A stretch of DNA of 64,000 bases. Origin: Nitrosopumilus cobalaminigenes (GTDB lineage Archaea; Thermoproteota; Nitrososphaeria; Nitrososphaerales; Nitrosopumilaceae). The position numbers and the translations under genes are program-made. The first letter of the stretch is position 1. The number at the start of each line of letters is the position of its first letter. Shown here in pieces: positions 1-7,683 of the stretch. The stretch covers positions 186,001 through 250,000 of the forward strand of contig NZ_CP026993.1 of NCBI RefSeq assembly GCF_013407145.1, in the 5' to 3' direction. The notes beneath the pieces were generated by a model, which was not told where the DNA came from, did not search any database, and saw only the letters and a list, made by a program, of their open reading frames with translations.

Positions 1-309
1 TCTCTCAATATTTTGAAATTTTTCTCTAATGTATTTTACAATTTTAATCATATATTCAGAATCTAGATTTAATGCGTCACCATCTGCAAGAAAAACACGT
101 TTTGTATCTGGTAAATAACCTGCCATCATATCAATTTCATCTTTAACATCTTCCCATGGTCTTTCAGAATATTCTTTTGATCTATACATGTCGCAAAATG
201 AACATTCGTTAAATGAACAACCTAAAGTTACTTGAAAAATTAATGATCTAGCTTCTGATGGCGGTCTGTATAATGGTGCATCATAATTTAACATCATTTT
301 CTTCTTCAT
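1..309 (-). CDS. Radical SAM protein, N-terminal part (runs off the window)
   Basis: Reading the reverse strand from ATG at 309 gives 103 codons open to the window edge. Around residues 28-36 is a Cys cluster, GCSFNECSFCDMY, with spacing C-x4-C-x2-C. This matches the 'GCSxNxCxFCxMY' type of radical SAM protein that binds a 4Fe-4S cluster and S-adenosylmethionine, and differs from the canonical C-x3-C-x2-C. Downstream, 'VFLADGDALNL' fits the second strand of the radical SAM barrel. The substrate cannot be told from the visible part. It is transcribed away from the regulator at 395. Confidence 0.8.
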   Translation of the reverse strand, partial: MKKKMMLNYDAPLYRPPSEARSLIFQVTLGCSFNECSFCDMYRSKEYSERPWEDVKDEIDMMAGYLPDTKRVFLADGDALNLDSEYMIKIVKYIREKFQNIER

Positions 310-394
310 TCAAATTTATCTGATTTGTTTTTTATACTTTCTACTTTGTCCCAGAATACCTTTTAGTAGTAAATGGGAAGGAATTTCATAACTT

Positions 395-697
395 ATGGCT
401 AATGATCCAGATGCAAAGAGACTCTTGTGGTTTGTATTTGCAGGTTCACGTGGGGGACTAAATCGCTTAAAAATAATTTCAAAATTAAAGGAAAATCCGT
501 TTAACACAAATCAATTAGCAAAAGAATTTGGACTTGATTACAAGGCAATTCAACATCATATACGAGTATTAGAAAAAAATAACATGATCAGTAAAGTTGG
601 AGAAAAATACAATGTGAACTACTTTATCTCGACTTTTCTAGAAGTCAATATGGAGACATTTGAAGAAATTGAACGAAAATTGGATAAAAGTAAATAA
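395..697 (+). CDS. Winged helix-turn-helix transcriptional regulator
   Basis: A 100-residue protein with a winged HTH fold. Residues about 20-75 contain 'RLKIISKLKENPFNTNQLAKEFGLDYKAIQHHIRVLEKN' in pieces typical of ArsR-like archaeal regulators: helix, turn, recognition helix, then a wing ending near 'ISKVGEKYNVNYF'. No metal-binding Cys pair is visible, so metal sensing is not indicated. It lies 25 bases upstream of a small membrane protein gene in the same direction. Pairing of a short HTH with a small membrane protein is common in archaea and suggests a local regulatory unit (inference). Confidence 0.8.
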   Translation: MANDPDAKRLLWFVFAGSRGGLNRLKIISKLKENPFNTNQLAKEFGLDYKAIQHHIRVLEKNNMISKVGEKYNVNYFISTFLEVNMETFEEIERKLDKSK

Positions 698-722
698 AAG
701 CTCAGGAGTTGTTTTACTCTAA

Positions 723-1007
723 ATGGAATCTACTTCTCTAGTCTTATCTATTGTTTCAATTGCAAATATGGGCATACTTGGTATTCTAATCTGTATTTTT
801 GGAAAAATGTATGGAAAAACTAGAGCACAGCTTCCACTAGGCATGATAGTTGTAGCCGGAATGTTGTTTTTACATAATGTTATTGGTGCATTAGCATACT
901 TTTCGATGGAAGAGATTTTCTCCCATGAAATTTTCCCATATATGCTGGGAGTAGGAATTGCCGAACTTGCAGGATTAATTATATTTTTGAAAATTACATT
1001 AGACTAA
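723..1007 (+). CDS. Small three-helix membrane protein
   Basis: A 94-residue hydrophobic protein with three predicted membrane spans (about residues 5-27, 37-60 and 72-92) separated by short loops. It has no catalytic motif and I do not recognise the family. It follows the winged-HTH gene closely and is probably co-transcribed with it. The pair may work as a membrane-linked signalling unit, but this rests on position only. Confidence 0.65.
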   Translation: MESTSLVLSIVSIANMGILGILICIFGKMYGKTRAQLPLGMIVVAGMLFLHNVIGALAYFSMEEIFSHEIFPYMLGVGIAELAGLIIFLKITLD

Positions 1008-1042
1008 TCTTAGTTTATTTGTAACAAATGATCTTCTAAGAC

Positions 1043-1486
1043 GTGTTACAAGAATATCTAAAATTAAACAAAAATGTTCTCATTGCATTTACAGCATCAA
1101 TAATTATTTCTGCAATTATTGCTCAAGTTTTATCTGATCAAGCTGATTATCTAAATACAACATATACAACAATTGCAGACTATGCAATTTATTTTTCAGT
1201 TTTTAGCAGTTTATTTTATTTTGATAATAGAAAAAAATATCGATTAGATTCTGGGAAAACTGATACTGCAAAACTAAAACATGATTTAAAAAAATTAATC
1301 ACTTCACTGGGAATTGCTGAAGTTGTATATACTGTTGTTAGATGGGCTATGCAATATTATTTCCTTACAATAAACTATGATCCATATCTAGCATCAATTC
1401 TATCTCAAGGAATATCTACAATTATTTACATGATAGTGCTAAATCTAACTGTGAAAATTACGAGGTTGTATAAAGATGGGAATTAA
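1043..1486 (+). CDS. Integral membrane protein of unknown function
   Basis: A 147-residue protein starting at GTG. Four hydrophobic segments are visible (about 13-31, 43-60, 85-108 and 118-138), with a basic, polar loop between the second and third spans. The C-terminus ends in a charged tail, and the gene overlaps the RNase HI-like gene by 11 bases, so the two are translationally linked. No family is recognised and no enzymatic motif is seen. Confidence 0.6.
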   Translation: MLQEYLKLNKNVLIAFTASIIISAIIAQVLSDQADYLNTTYTTIADYAIYFSVFSSLFYFDNRKKYRLDSGKTDTAKLKHDLKKLITSLGIAEVVYTVVRWAMQYYFLTINYDPYLASILSQGISTIIYMIVLNLTVKITRLYKDGN

Positions 1487-1832
1487 TATTTACGTTGATG
1501 GTTCTGGTGGAACAAATAGTGGATACGGATATTTTGTTAAAGAAACTGGCGAATCATTTTATGAGAAAAAACCTGATTTAACAAACAATCAGGCAGAATA
1601 TCTAGCAATAATTTCAGCTTTAAACAAGTATGTTGAATCAACAGAAGAAATTACAATTCATAGTGATTCTAAAAATACTGTAAACCAACTAAATCATGAA
1701 TTTGCAATAAATAATGAAGAATTAAGAAATTTAGCTAGAGAAGCATGGGGAATAATTGGAAAATTTTCAAATTTATCAATTGTTTGGGTTCCTAGAAAAG
1801 AGAATTTGGCTGGAAAAATGCTGGGAAGCTAA
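1476..1832 (+). CDS. RNase HI-like protein lacking the fourth catalytic Asp
   Basis: A 118-residue RNase H-fold protein. RNase HI enzymes cut the RNA strand of RNA-DNA hybrids using a D-E-D-D metal site. Asp8 (VDGSGG), Glu41 (NNQAEY) and Asp64 (HSDSK) are present. The C-terminal motif reads 'VPRKENLAGKMLGS', with Gly113 where the fourth Asp ('NxxAD') is expected, and the protein stops soon after. Archaeal RNase HI proteins are often short, but this substitution could lower or change activity. The start overlaps the preceding membrane protein gene by 11 bases. Confidence 0.8.
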   Translation: MGINIYVDGSGGTNSGYGYFVKETGESFYEKKPDLTNNQAEYLAIISALNKYVESTEEITIHSDSKNTVNQLNHEFAINNEELRNLAREAWGIIGKFSNLSIVWVPRKENLAGKMLGS

Positions 1833-1864
1833 AAATCAGAGATCAGAAATTTCCGAGAATAACT

Positions 1865-1873
1865 TTATTATAC
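1865..1873 (+). promoter_or_regulatory. TATA box of the 4-hydroxybutyrate-CoA ligase gene
   Basis: The sequence TTATTATAC is centred about 27 bases before the ATG at 1896. This spacing fits an archaeal promoter whose transcript begins at or just before the start codon. No Shine-Dalgarno-like sequence is seen. Confidence 0.5.
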
Positions 1874-1895
1874 AAAATCTTTAGATTCAACATAC

Positions 1896-3992
1896 ATGGC
1901 AGAATCTGTCTTTCTATCACCAAAATCAATTGCAGTAATTGGTGCATCAGATAAGAGAGGAAGTGTTGGTGCAACAATCACATCAAATATCATGAATGGA
2001 TTCAAAGGAATCGTTTATCCAATTAGTCCATCACGAGATACTGTCTTTTACAAAAAAGCATACAAGAGTGTTTTAGATGTTCCAAAATCAATTGACCTTG
2101 CAGTAATTGTTATCAAAAATACATTGGTTGCACCAGTGTTAGAAGAATGTGGAAAGAAAAAAGTCAAAGGCGTTATTATTATCACTGCAGGTTTCAAAGA
2201 AGTTGATGAAGAAGGTGCAAAGCGAGAACAAGAAATAAAAGATATTGCTAAAAAATACAAAATCCAAATCATTGGACCAAATTGTCTTGGTGTCATGAAT
2301 CTTGATCCAAAGACAATGATGAACTCTACTTTTCTAAAAATTACTCCAAAGTCTGGAAAAATTGCACTTGTTTCACAAAGTGGAGCAATCTGTGCTGCAC
2401 TAGTTGAAGATGCAAGTGCTCAAGGAATTGGTTTCTCTGCAGTAGTTAGTCTTGGAAACAAAGCTGCAATGAGTGAAGTTGATGTTCTTAAAATTCTTGC
2501 AAATCACAAACAAACCAAAGTCATTGTAATGTATCTTGAAGACATGGGAGATGGTCAAGAATTCCTCAAAGTTTGTAAAAATATTACTAAAAAACTCAAA
2601 AAACCAGTTCTTGTACTCAAATCAGGACGTAGTCCCGAGGGTGCAAAGGCTGCAATGTCTCATACTGGAGCACTGATGGGCTCAGATGAAATCTATGATG
2701 CATTACTCAAACAATCCGGTGCAATCAGAGTTGATACCATGGAAGAGCTCTTTGATTATGCAACAGCATTTTCAAAACAACCACTTCCAACAGCAGGTGG
2801 TTTAGTTATTGTATCAAATGCAGGTGGTCCTGCAATTATTTCCACTGATGCCTGCTCTAAGGCAGGAATTAGAATGGCTAAAATTGATAGTATTCGTCCA
2901 AAGATAGATGAAGTGATTCCTCCTTGGGGAAGCTCTAGAAATCCTGTTGATATTGTAGGTGATGCTGATTTTAACAGATTCCACAATGTCTTAGATAGAG
3001 TACTAAAACATCCTAAAGTCGGTTCTGTAATTACAATGTGTACTCCTTCTGGAACTTTGAATTATGATAAACTTGCTGAAGTTGTTGTTTCCATGTCAAA
3101 AAAATACAAAAAAACAATGTTAGCAAGTTTGATGGGATTAGATGAAGGTATTACAAATAGAGAAATTTTATCCAAAGGAGATGTTCCTTATTACACATAT
3201 GCTGAAGGAGCAATTCGAACTTTAGCTGCAATGATAAAGTTTGCAATCTGGGTAAATACCAAAGAAGGAAAAATTACCAAATTCAAAGTAAACAAAGCTA
3301 AAGCAAAGAAAATTTTTGACAAGGTCAAAAAAGAGAAAAGACCAAATCTGTTAGAAGAAGAAGGACAAGAAGTTCTCAAAGCATATGGATTACCATTACC
3401 AAAAAGTGCACTTGCCAAAAATGAAACTGAAGCAATAAAAATTGCTAAAAAAATTGGTTATCCTGTAGTGATGAAAATTGCATCACCACAAATTATTCAC
3501 AAGTCTGATGCAGGTGGTGTCAAAGTAAACTTGACAAACGACAATGAAATTAAAGATGCTTTCAAAACAATTATCAAAAATGCCAAAAAATATGACAAAA
3601 AGGCTGAGATCAAAGGTGTTTTGATTGTAGAGATGGTAAAAGGTGGCAAAGAACTAATCATAGGCTCAAAACTAGAGCCTGGATTTGGTCCTGTTATCAT
3701 GCTTGGAATGGGGGGAATTTATGTTGAAGTCCTTAAAGATGTCACATTCAAACTAGCACCAGTAACTGATAAAGAAGCTGATGACATGATTGCATCAATT
3801 AAGACTCAAAAATTACTTCAAGGAGTTAGAGGAGAGAAACCATCTGATATTGTAAAATTATCTGAATGTATTCAGAGATTGTCACAATTAGTTTCTGACT
3901 TTAAAGAGATCAAAGAATTAGATATGAATCCTGTTCTAGTGATGGAAAAAGGAAAAGGCTGTAAAATTCTTGATGTTAGAATAGGCCTCTGA
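1896..3992 (+). CDS. 4-hydroxybutyrate--CoA ligase (ADP-forming)
   Basis: A 698-residue ADP-forming acyl-CoA synthetase. The N-terminal half (about 1-450) holds a CoA-binding Rossmann domain ('PKSIAVIGASDKRGSVG') and the succinyl-CoA-ligase-like domain with the phospho-carrying His256 in 'MSHTGALMGSD'. The C-terminal part (about 475-698) is an ATP-grasp domain ('KKIGYPVVMKIASP', 'HKSDAGGVKV'). The thaumarchaeal enzyme next to 4-hydroxybutyryl-CoA dehydratase is known to activate 4-hydroxybutyrate in the 3-hydroxypropionate/4-hydroxybutyrate cycle. The dehydratase gene begins 73 bases downstream, which supports the same role here. Other acids could also be substrates, since family members differ only subtly. 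Confidence 0.88.
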   Translation: MAESVFLSPKSIAVIGASDKRGSVGATITSNIMNGFKGIVYPISPSRDTVFYKKAYKSVLDVPKSIDLAVIVIKNTLVAPVLEECGKKKVKGVIIITAGFKEVDEEGAKREQEIKDIAKKYKIQIIGPNCLGVMNLDPKTMMNSTFLKITPKSGKIALVSQSGAICAALVEDASAQGIGFSAVVSLGNKAAMSEVDVLKILANHKQTKVIVMYLEDMGDGQEFLKVCKNITKKLKKPVLVLKSGRSPEGAKAAMSHTGALMGSDEIYDALLKQSGAIRVDTMEELFDYATAFSKQPLPTAGGLVIVSNAGGPAIISTDACSKAGIRMAKIDSIRPKIDEVIPPWGSSRNPVDIVGDADFNRFHNVLDRVLKHPKVGSVITMCTPSGTLNYDKLAEVVVSMSKKYKKTMLASLMGLDEGITNREILSKGDVPYYTYAEGAIRTLAAMIKFAIWVNTKEGKITKFKVNKAKAKKIFDKVKKEKRPNLLEEEGQEVLKAYGLPLPKSALAKNETEAIKIAKKIGYPVVMKIASPQIIHKSDAGGVKVNLTNDNEIKDAFKTIIKNAKKYDKKAEIKGVLIVEMVKGGKELIIGSKLEPGFGPVIMLGMGGIYVEVLKDVTFKLAPVTDKEADDMIASIKTQKLLQGVRGEKPSDIVKLSECIQRLSQLVSDFKEIKELDMNPVLVMEKGKGCKILDVRIGL

Positions 3993-4035
3993 TCGCAATC
4001 TATTCGTAAAATTTCTCTTTTGCCAATTTAGAATA

Positions 4036-4042
4036 TTTATAC
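4036..4042 (+). promoter_or_regulatory. TATA box of the 4-hydroxybutyryl-CoA dehydratase gene
   Basis: TTTATAC is centred 27 bases before the ATG at 4066. The dehydratase therefore seems to have its own leaderless promoter rather than depending only on readthrough from the ligase gene. Confidence 0.5.
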
Positions 4043-4065
4043 AACATCAAGATGAATAATATTAC

Positions 4066-5592
4066 ATGGCTAATGTCTTAAAGACAATTAGAACAGGTGA
4101 TGACTACATTGAAAGTCTTAGAGGGCGCGATCTCAAAATTTACCTTTTTGGCGAATTAGTAGAAAATTATGTTGATCATCCAATTATTAGACCATCAATT
4201 AATGCTGTTGCAGAAACTTATGATCTTGCAGTACGTGAAGAAGCACTAGCTTCTGCTGATTCATCACTTTCTGGATTGAAAGTAAATCGATTTTTACATA
4301 TTGCTGAAAGTGCAGAAGATTTAGTTTTACAAAATAAAATGCAGAGAAAACTTGGACAAAACACAGGAACATGTTTCCAGAGATGTGTTGGAATGGATGC
4401 ACTGAACTCTTTGCATTCTACTACGTTTGAAATTGACGAAAAACATGGAACTGATTATCATAAACGATTCTTAGAATTTGTAAAGATGGTTCAAAAAGAA
4501 AATTTTGTAATTGGCGGTGCTATGACTGATCCTAAGGGTGATAGAAGCAAAGGTCCTGCAGAACAAGATGACCCTGACTTGTTTACAAGAATTGTAAAGA
4601 CTGATGAAAATGGTGTCTATGTTTCAGGTGCAAAAGCACATCAAACTGGTTGTATTAACTCTCACTGGATCATCTTAATGCCAACAATCCGACTAACTGA
4701 AACCGATAAGGATTGGGCAATTGTTGGAGCAATTCCAGCAGATGCAAAAGGAGTCACTTACATTTACGGTAGACAATCTTGTGATACCAGAAGTATGGAG
4801 GAAGGTGACATTGATGATGGTAATGCAAAGTTTGGAGGACAAGAAGCTTTGATAATTTTAGATAATGTGTTTATTCCTTGGGATAAAATATTCATGAATG
4901 GTGAATATGAATTTGCATCTATGCTTGTAGAGCGATTTACGTGTTATCATAGACGTAGTTATGTATGCAAAACAGGTCTAGGTGATGTATTAATTGGAGC
5001 AGCAGCTACAATTGCAGATTACAACGGTGTTCCTAAAGTTTCTCACATTAAAGATAAAATTATTGAGATGACTCATCTAAATGAAACAATATTTGCTGCA
5101 GGTATTGCATCATCCCATCAAGGACAGAAGATGAAGTCTGGTGTATTCCTAAATGATGATATGCTTGCTCAAGTTTGTAAACATAACGTTACACGATTTC
5201 CATATGAAATTAGTAGACTAGCACAAGATATTGCAGGTGGATTAGTAGTTACATTACCATCTGAGAAGGACTTTAGACATCCTGAAGCTGGACCACTACT
5301 CAAAAAATATCTTGCTGGAAGAAAAGGTGTTGATGTTGAAAACAGAATGAGAATTTTAAGATTAATTGAAAACATGACTTTGGGTAGAAATGCCGTTGGC
5401 TATTTAACAGAATCAATGCATGGTGCAGGCTCACCACAAGCTCAAAGAATCCAAATTCAAAGACAAATGCAAGTAGGTTACAAAAAGAATTTAGCCAAAA
5501 ATCTTGCTGGTATTACAAACGATATTCAAGAACCAAAAGAACCATCTGATTACTTTAAACGAGTATTCAAAACAAAAGATTCTGTTCTTTAA
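4066..5592 (+). CDS. abfD: 4-hydroxybutyryl-CoA dehydratase
   Basis: A 508-residue FAD and 4Fe-4S enzyme that converts 4-hydroxybutyryl-CoA to crotonyl-CoA, the key step in regenerating acetyl-CoA in thaumarchaeal carbon fixation. Cluster ligands seen are Cys103 and Cys107 ('GTCFQRCVGMDALN') and His295 with Cys301 ('YHRRSYVCKTG'). Glu449 in 'TESMHGAGSPQAQR' matches the catalytic Glu region of the Clostridium enzyme. Length is normal for the family, and all expected motifs are present. The His-to-Cys spacing is six residues, against seven in the clostridial numbering (His292, Cys299). The gene follows the 4-hydroxybutyrate-CoA ligase. Confidence 0.95.
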   Translation: MANVLKTIRTGDDYIESLRGRDLKIYLFGELVENYVDHPIIRPSINAVAETYDLAVREEALASADSSLSGLKVNRFLHIAESAEDLVLQNKMQRKLGQNTGTCFQRCVGMDALNSLHSTTFEIDEKHGTDYHKRFLEFVKMVQKENFVIGGAMTDPKGDRSKGPAEQDDPDLFTRIVKTDENGVYVSGAKAHQTGCINSHWIILMPTIRLTETDKDWAIVGAIPADAKGVTYIYGRQSCDTRSMEEGDIDDGNAKFGGQEALIILDNVFIPWDKIFMNGEYEFASMLVERFTCYHRRSYVCKTGLGDVLIGAAATIADYNGVPKVSHIKDKIIEMTHLNETIFAAGIASSHQGQKMKSGVFLNDDMLAQVCKHNVTRFPYEISRLAQDIAGGLVVTLPSEKDFRHPEAGPLLKKYLAGRKGVDVENRMRILRLIENMTLGRNAVGYLTESMHGAGSPQAQRIQIQRQMQVGYKKNLAKNLAGITNDIQEPKEPSDYFKRVFKTKDSVL

Positions 5593-5718
5593 ACAAAGAA
5601 ATTATTTAATTTCTATATGATAGGTTTTTATGAAAATCATTTTTTCATATATTTTAAAACAGCTTGTTATTTTTCTTACTGACAGGACTTTATCTACTAA
5701 ACATTCTTGTCTTGATCA

Positions 5719-6690
5719 ATGACTTTTTCAAAAACAAACTTTCGAAAACCACTTTTAATACTTCCAGTATTACTTGCAATTGGATTCATGTTTGCAACAC
5801 CCATGATTTTGGATGTTGCAGCAGCTCCAGGCGGTAATGGTAATGGTAATGGTAATGGTAATGGTAACAACAATGGTGGAAATGATGTTACATCAGTCCC
5901 TGATGACGCACTTCTTCCAGATGTGACGCCTGGTGTTCCAAAACATCTTGCAATTCATAATCAACAACAAAATGAATTTTTGAGATTTACTAATGTATGG
6001 GCTAATCTTGGTCCTGGAACTCTAGAATTTGAACCATTATTCCCAGATCCTGATGCTGATGAAGGTACAACCCAAGACGCTTTCCAAAATCTATATGATG
6101 ATGAAGGCAACTTTGGTTTAACTGATCAAAAAATTTGGCATGACACTGTAAGCCAATTCATCTTCCATGAAACTCACAACCATTGGCACATTAATGATGT
6201 TGGAGAATTTGCAATTAGAGCATATGATCCAAATAACCCAGATGTTCCAGGTGAAATAGTTGACGAAGCAGCATCTATCAAAGTTGGATTTTGTATTACA
6301 AATGTTTTCAAATACGATGGTAGTGAATCCCCAACATCTCAGAGAATCTATTGGGATTGTGAGGTAGGATTACAAGGAATTCAACCAGGTTGGGTTGATC
6401 AATACCACCAATCAGTTGAAGGTAATGAAATAGACATTACCAATCTTTCAAATGGAATCTATTTCCTAACACACACATGGAATCCTGCAAATTCATTTGT
6501 TGATGCTGATGTATCAAATGATGTAGCTTGGATGAAATTTGAACTCACTGATGAAAACGATGGTAATGGAAATGGTAATGGAAACAATACCGGTAATAGA
6601 AAGATAATTGAGATTGAAGGATTTGCTCCTGAATGTCAACCTGATGATTCCACACCTGGAATCTGTGGGGACATCAACAAGAACTCTTAG
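5719..6690 (+). CDS. Secreted lysyl-oxidase-like copper protein
   Basis: A 323-residue protein with an N-terminal signal segment (about 10-36) ending near 'DVAAAPGG', followed by an Asn-Gly repeat encoded by a GGTAAT hexamer run. The core matches the lysyl oxidase family. 'FHETHNHWHIND' corresponds to the copper-binding His motif, followed by 'KVGFCITNVFKYDG', 'YWDCEVGLQGIQPGWVDQYH', 'EIDITNLSNGIYFL' and 'NPANSF'. Lysyl oxidases oxidise the amino group of peptidyl lysine using copper and a quinone cofactor, and prokaryotic members are known. It may modify or cross-link surface proteins (inference). A second Asn-Gly run and a Cys pair lie near the C-terminus. It ends convergently with the next gene, overlapping by 4 bases. 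Confidence 0.82.
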   Translation: MTFSKTNFRKPLLILPVLLAIGFMFATPMILDVAAAPGGNGNGNGNGNGNNNGGNDVTSVPDDALLPDVTPGVPKHLAIHNQQQNEFLRFTNVWANLGPGTLEFEPLFPDPDADEGTTQDAFQNLYDDEGNFGLTDQKIWHDTVSQFIFHETHNHWHINDVGEFAIRAYDPNNPDVPGEIVDEAASIKVGFCITNVFKYDGSESPTSQRIYWDCEVGLQGIQPGWVDQYHQSVEGNEIDITNLSNGIYFLTHTWNPANSFVDADVSNDVAWMKFELTDENDGNGNGNGNNTGNRKIIEIEGFAPECQPDDSTPGICGDINKNS

Positions 6691-7520
6691 TTCTTTTTTC
6701 TTTTATTTTTTATTTGATAAACTAACATAATTGGAGCTGCTACATACATTCCTAGATTCATCAAAACAACTCCAATTCCATATCCTAACACTTCAGATTC
6801 TGATTCTGCATATGACATTAGAGACAATGTTGATAGTAATGGTGTAATTCCAATTTTTACTATCTCTTTGAATATTGGACTCTCTCTTTCCATATCTGCA
6901 ATATGTGGTGAGAATGAATAGTACAATGAATTGAATCCTGTCATAAATGAGATGCCTGATTCTGTATTCATCAATTGATTATCTCTAATTTCTCTTAACA
7001 ATTGAACCTGTGGTGCCATCTCTGAGCCATATGTTGCAGTAGCAATAAGACAACCTCCACCTTCAGAATTATCAATTGTTTCTTCTATTGTTGGAAATTC
7101 TTTCTCAATAATATTAGATTCAACTTTAGATTCTTCTAGTTCTTTTTGCTGTTGTTGAATTTCTTGTGGAATTTCATTAATGTTTACTGCTTTTGTATCA
7201 ATTTTACCTTCTTTTGCTTCATTAGCACTTTCTTGAATTTCTAAACCATAATACATTCTACTTTGTTCAATTAATTTTTGATATCTATCTGATCCTGAAT
7301 ACATCCACAAATCATCATTATACAAATTCCCGCATAATCTTGATTCAATTGAATGATGATGATGTTCAAAGAAATCATTTCCAATAAAATTATACAATTG
7401 ATAGTTTTCTTCACACCACTCAATACCATTTTGTGTTAGGCCTGCAGTATCACGAAATGGAGATTGTGCATATGCCGAACCTACTAATAATAAAATTGAA
7501 AAAACAAGCAAATATTTCAA
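6687..7520 (-). CDS. Secreted surface protein with CFI-box-type C-terminal domain
   Basis: A 277-residue protein with a signal peptide (1-18, 'LLLVGSAYAQ'). The N-terminal module contains 'WCEENYQLYNF', 'HHHHSIESRLC' and 'LYNDDLWMYSGSDRY', which resembles a segment of the protein at 31698-32366. A low-complexity Glu/Gln/Lys linker follows. The C-terminal domain begins 'NSEGGGCLIATATYGS' and resembles the domain named CFI-box-CTERM. It contains two hydrophobic segments and ends in a basic tail 'QIKNKRKKN', as expected for membrane anchoring. The C-terminal domain is encoded by DNA identical to part of the gene at 25810-27432. Function unknown. Confidence 0.75.
   Translation of the reverse strand: MKYLLVFSILLLVGSAYAQSPFRDTAGLTQNGIEWCEENYQLYNFIGNDFFEHHHHSIESRLCGNLYNDDLWMYSGSDRYQKLIEQSRMYYGLEIQESANEAKEGKIDTKAVNINEIPQEIQQQQKELEESKVESNIIEKEFPTIEETIDNSEGGGCLIATATYGSEMAPQVQLLREIRDNQLMNTESGISFMTGFNSLYYSFSPHIADMERESPIFKEIVKIGITPLLSTLSLMSYAESESEVLGYGIGVVLMNLGMYVAAPIMLVYQIKNKRKKN
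6732..7075. repeat. 344-bp perfect duplication, copy 1
   Basis: Every base from 6732 to 7075 matches 25852-26195 in the same orientation when read line by line. Identity stops abruptly at both ends. It encodes the C-terminal CFI-box-type domain of two otherwise different secreted proteins. Such perfect identity, with no silent differences, points to very recent duplication or ongoing gene conversion. Confidence 0.95.
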
Positions 7521-7683
7521 TTAGGAAATTTCCTTTTTGCTAGTTGATAAGTGATTCTACTCTTGAAACTAATAATTTCTCAGGATCCTTTTTTAGTAAT
7601 TTTGACATAATTATACTACCAAGCAAGCAGGACGATCTATTGCTTTTGTATATGGGCATATGTGAACCTGTTTGCCTGAAAAA

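Noticed and set aside
5630-5722. 30-residue frame upstream of the lysyl-oxidase gene
   Set aside because: It overlaps the lysyl-oxidase start, has no clear signal and lies in low-complexity AT-rich DNA.
7540-7608. 22-residue reverse-strand frame between the surface protein and signal peptidase genes
   Set aside because: Too short, with no motif or supporting overlap; chance occurrence is likely.
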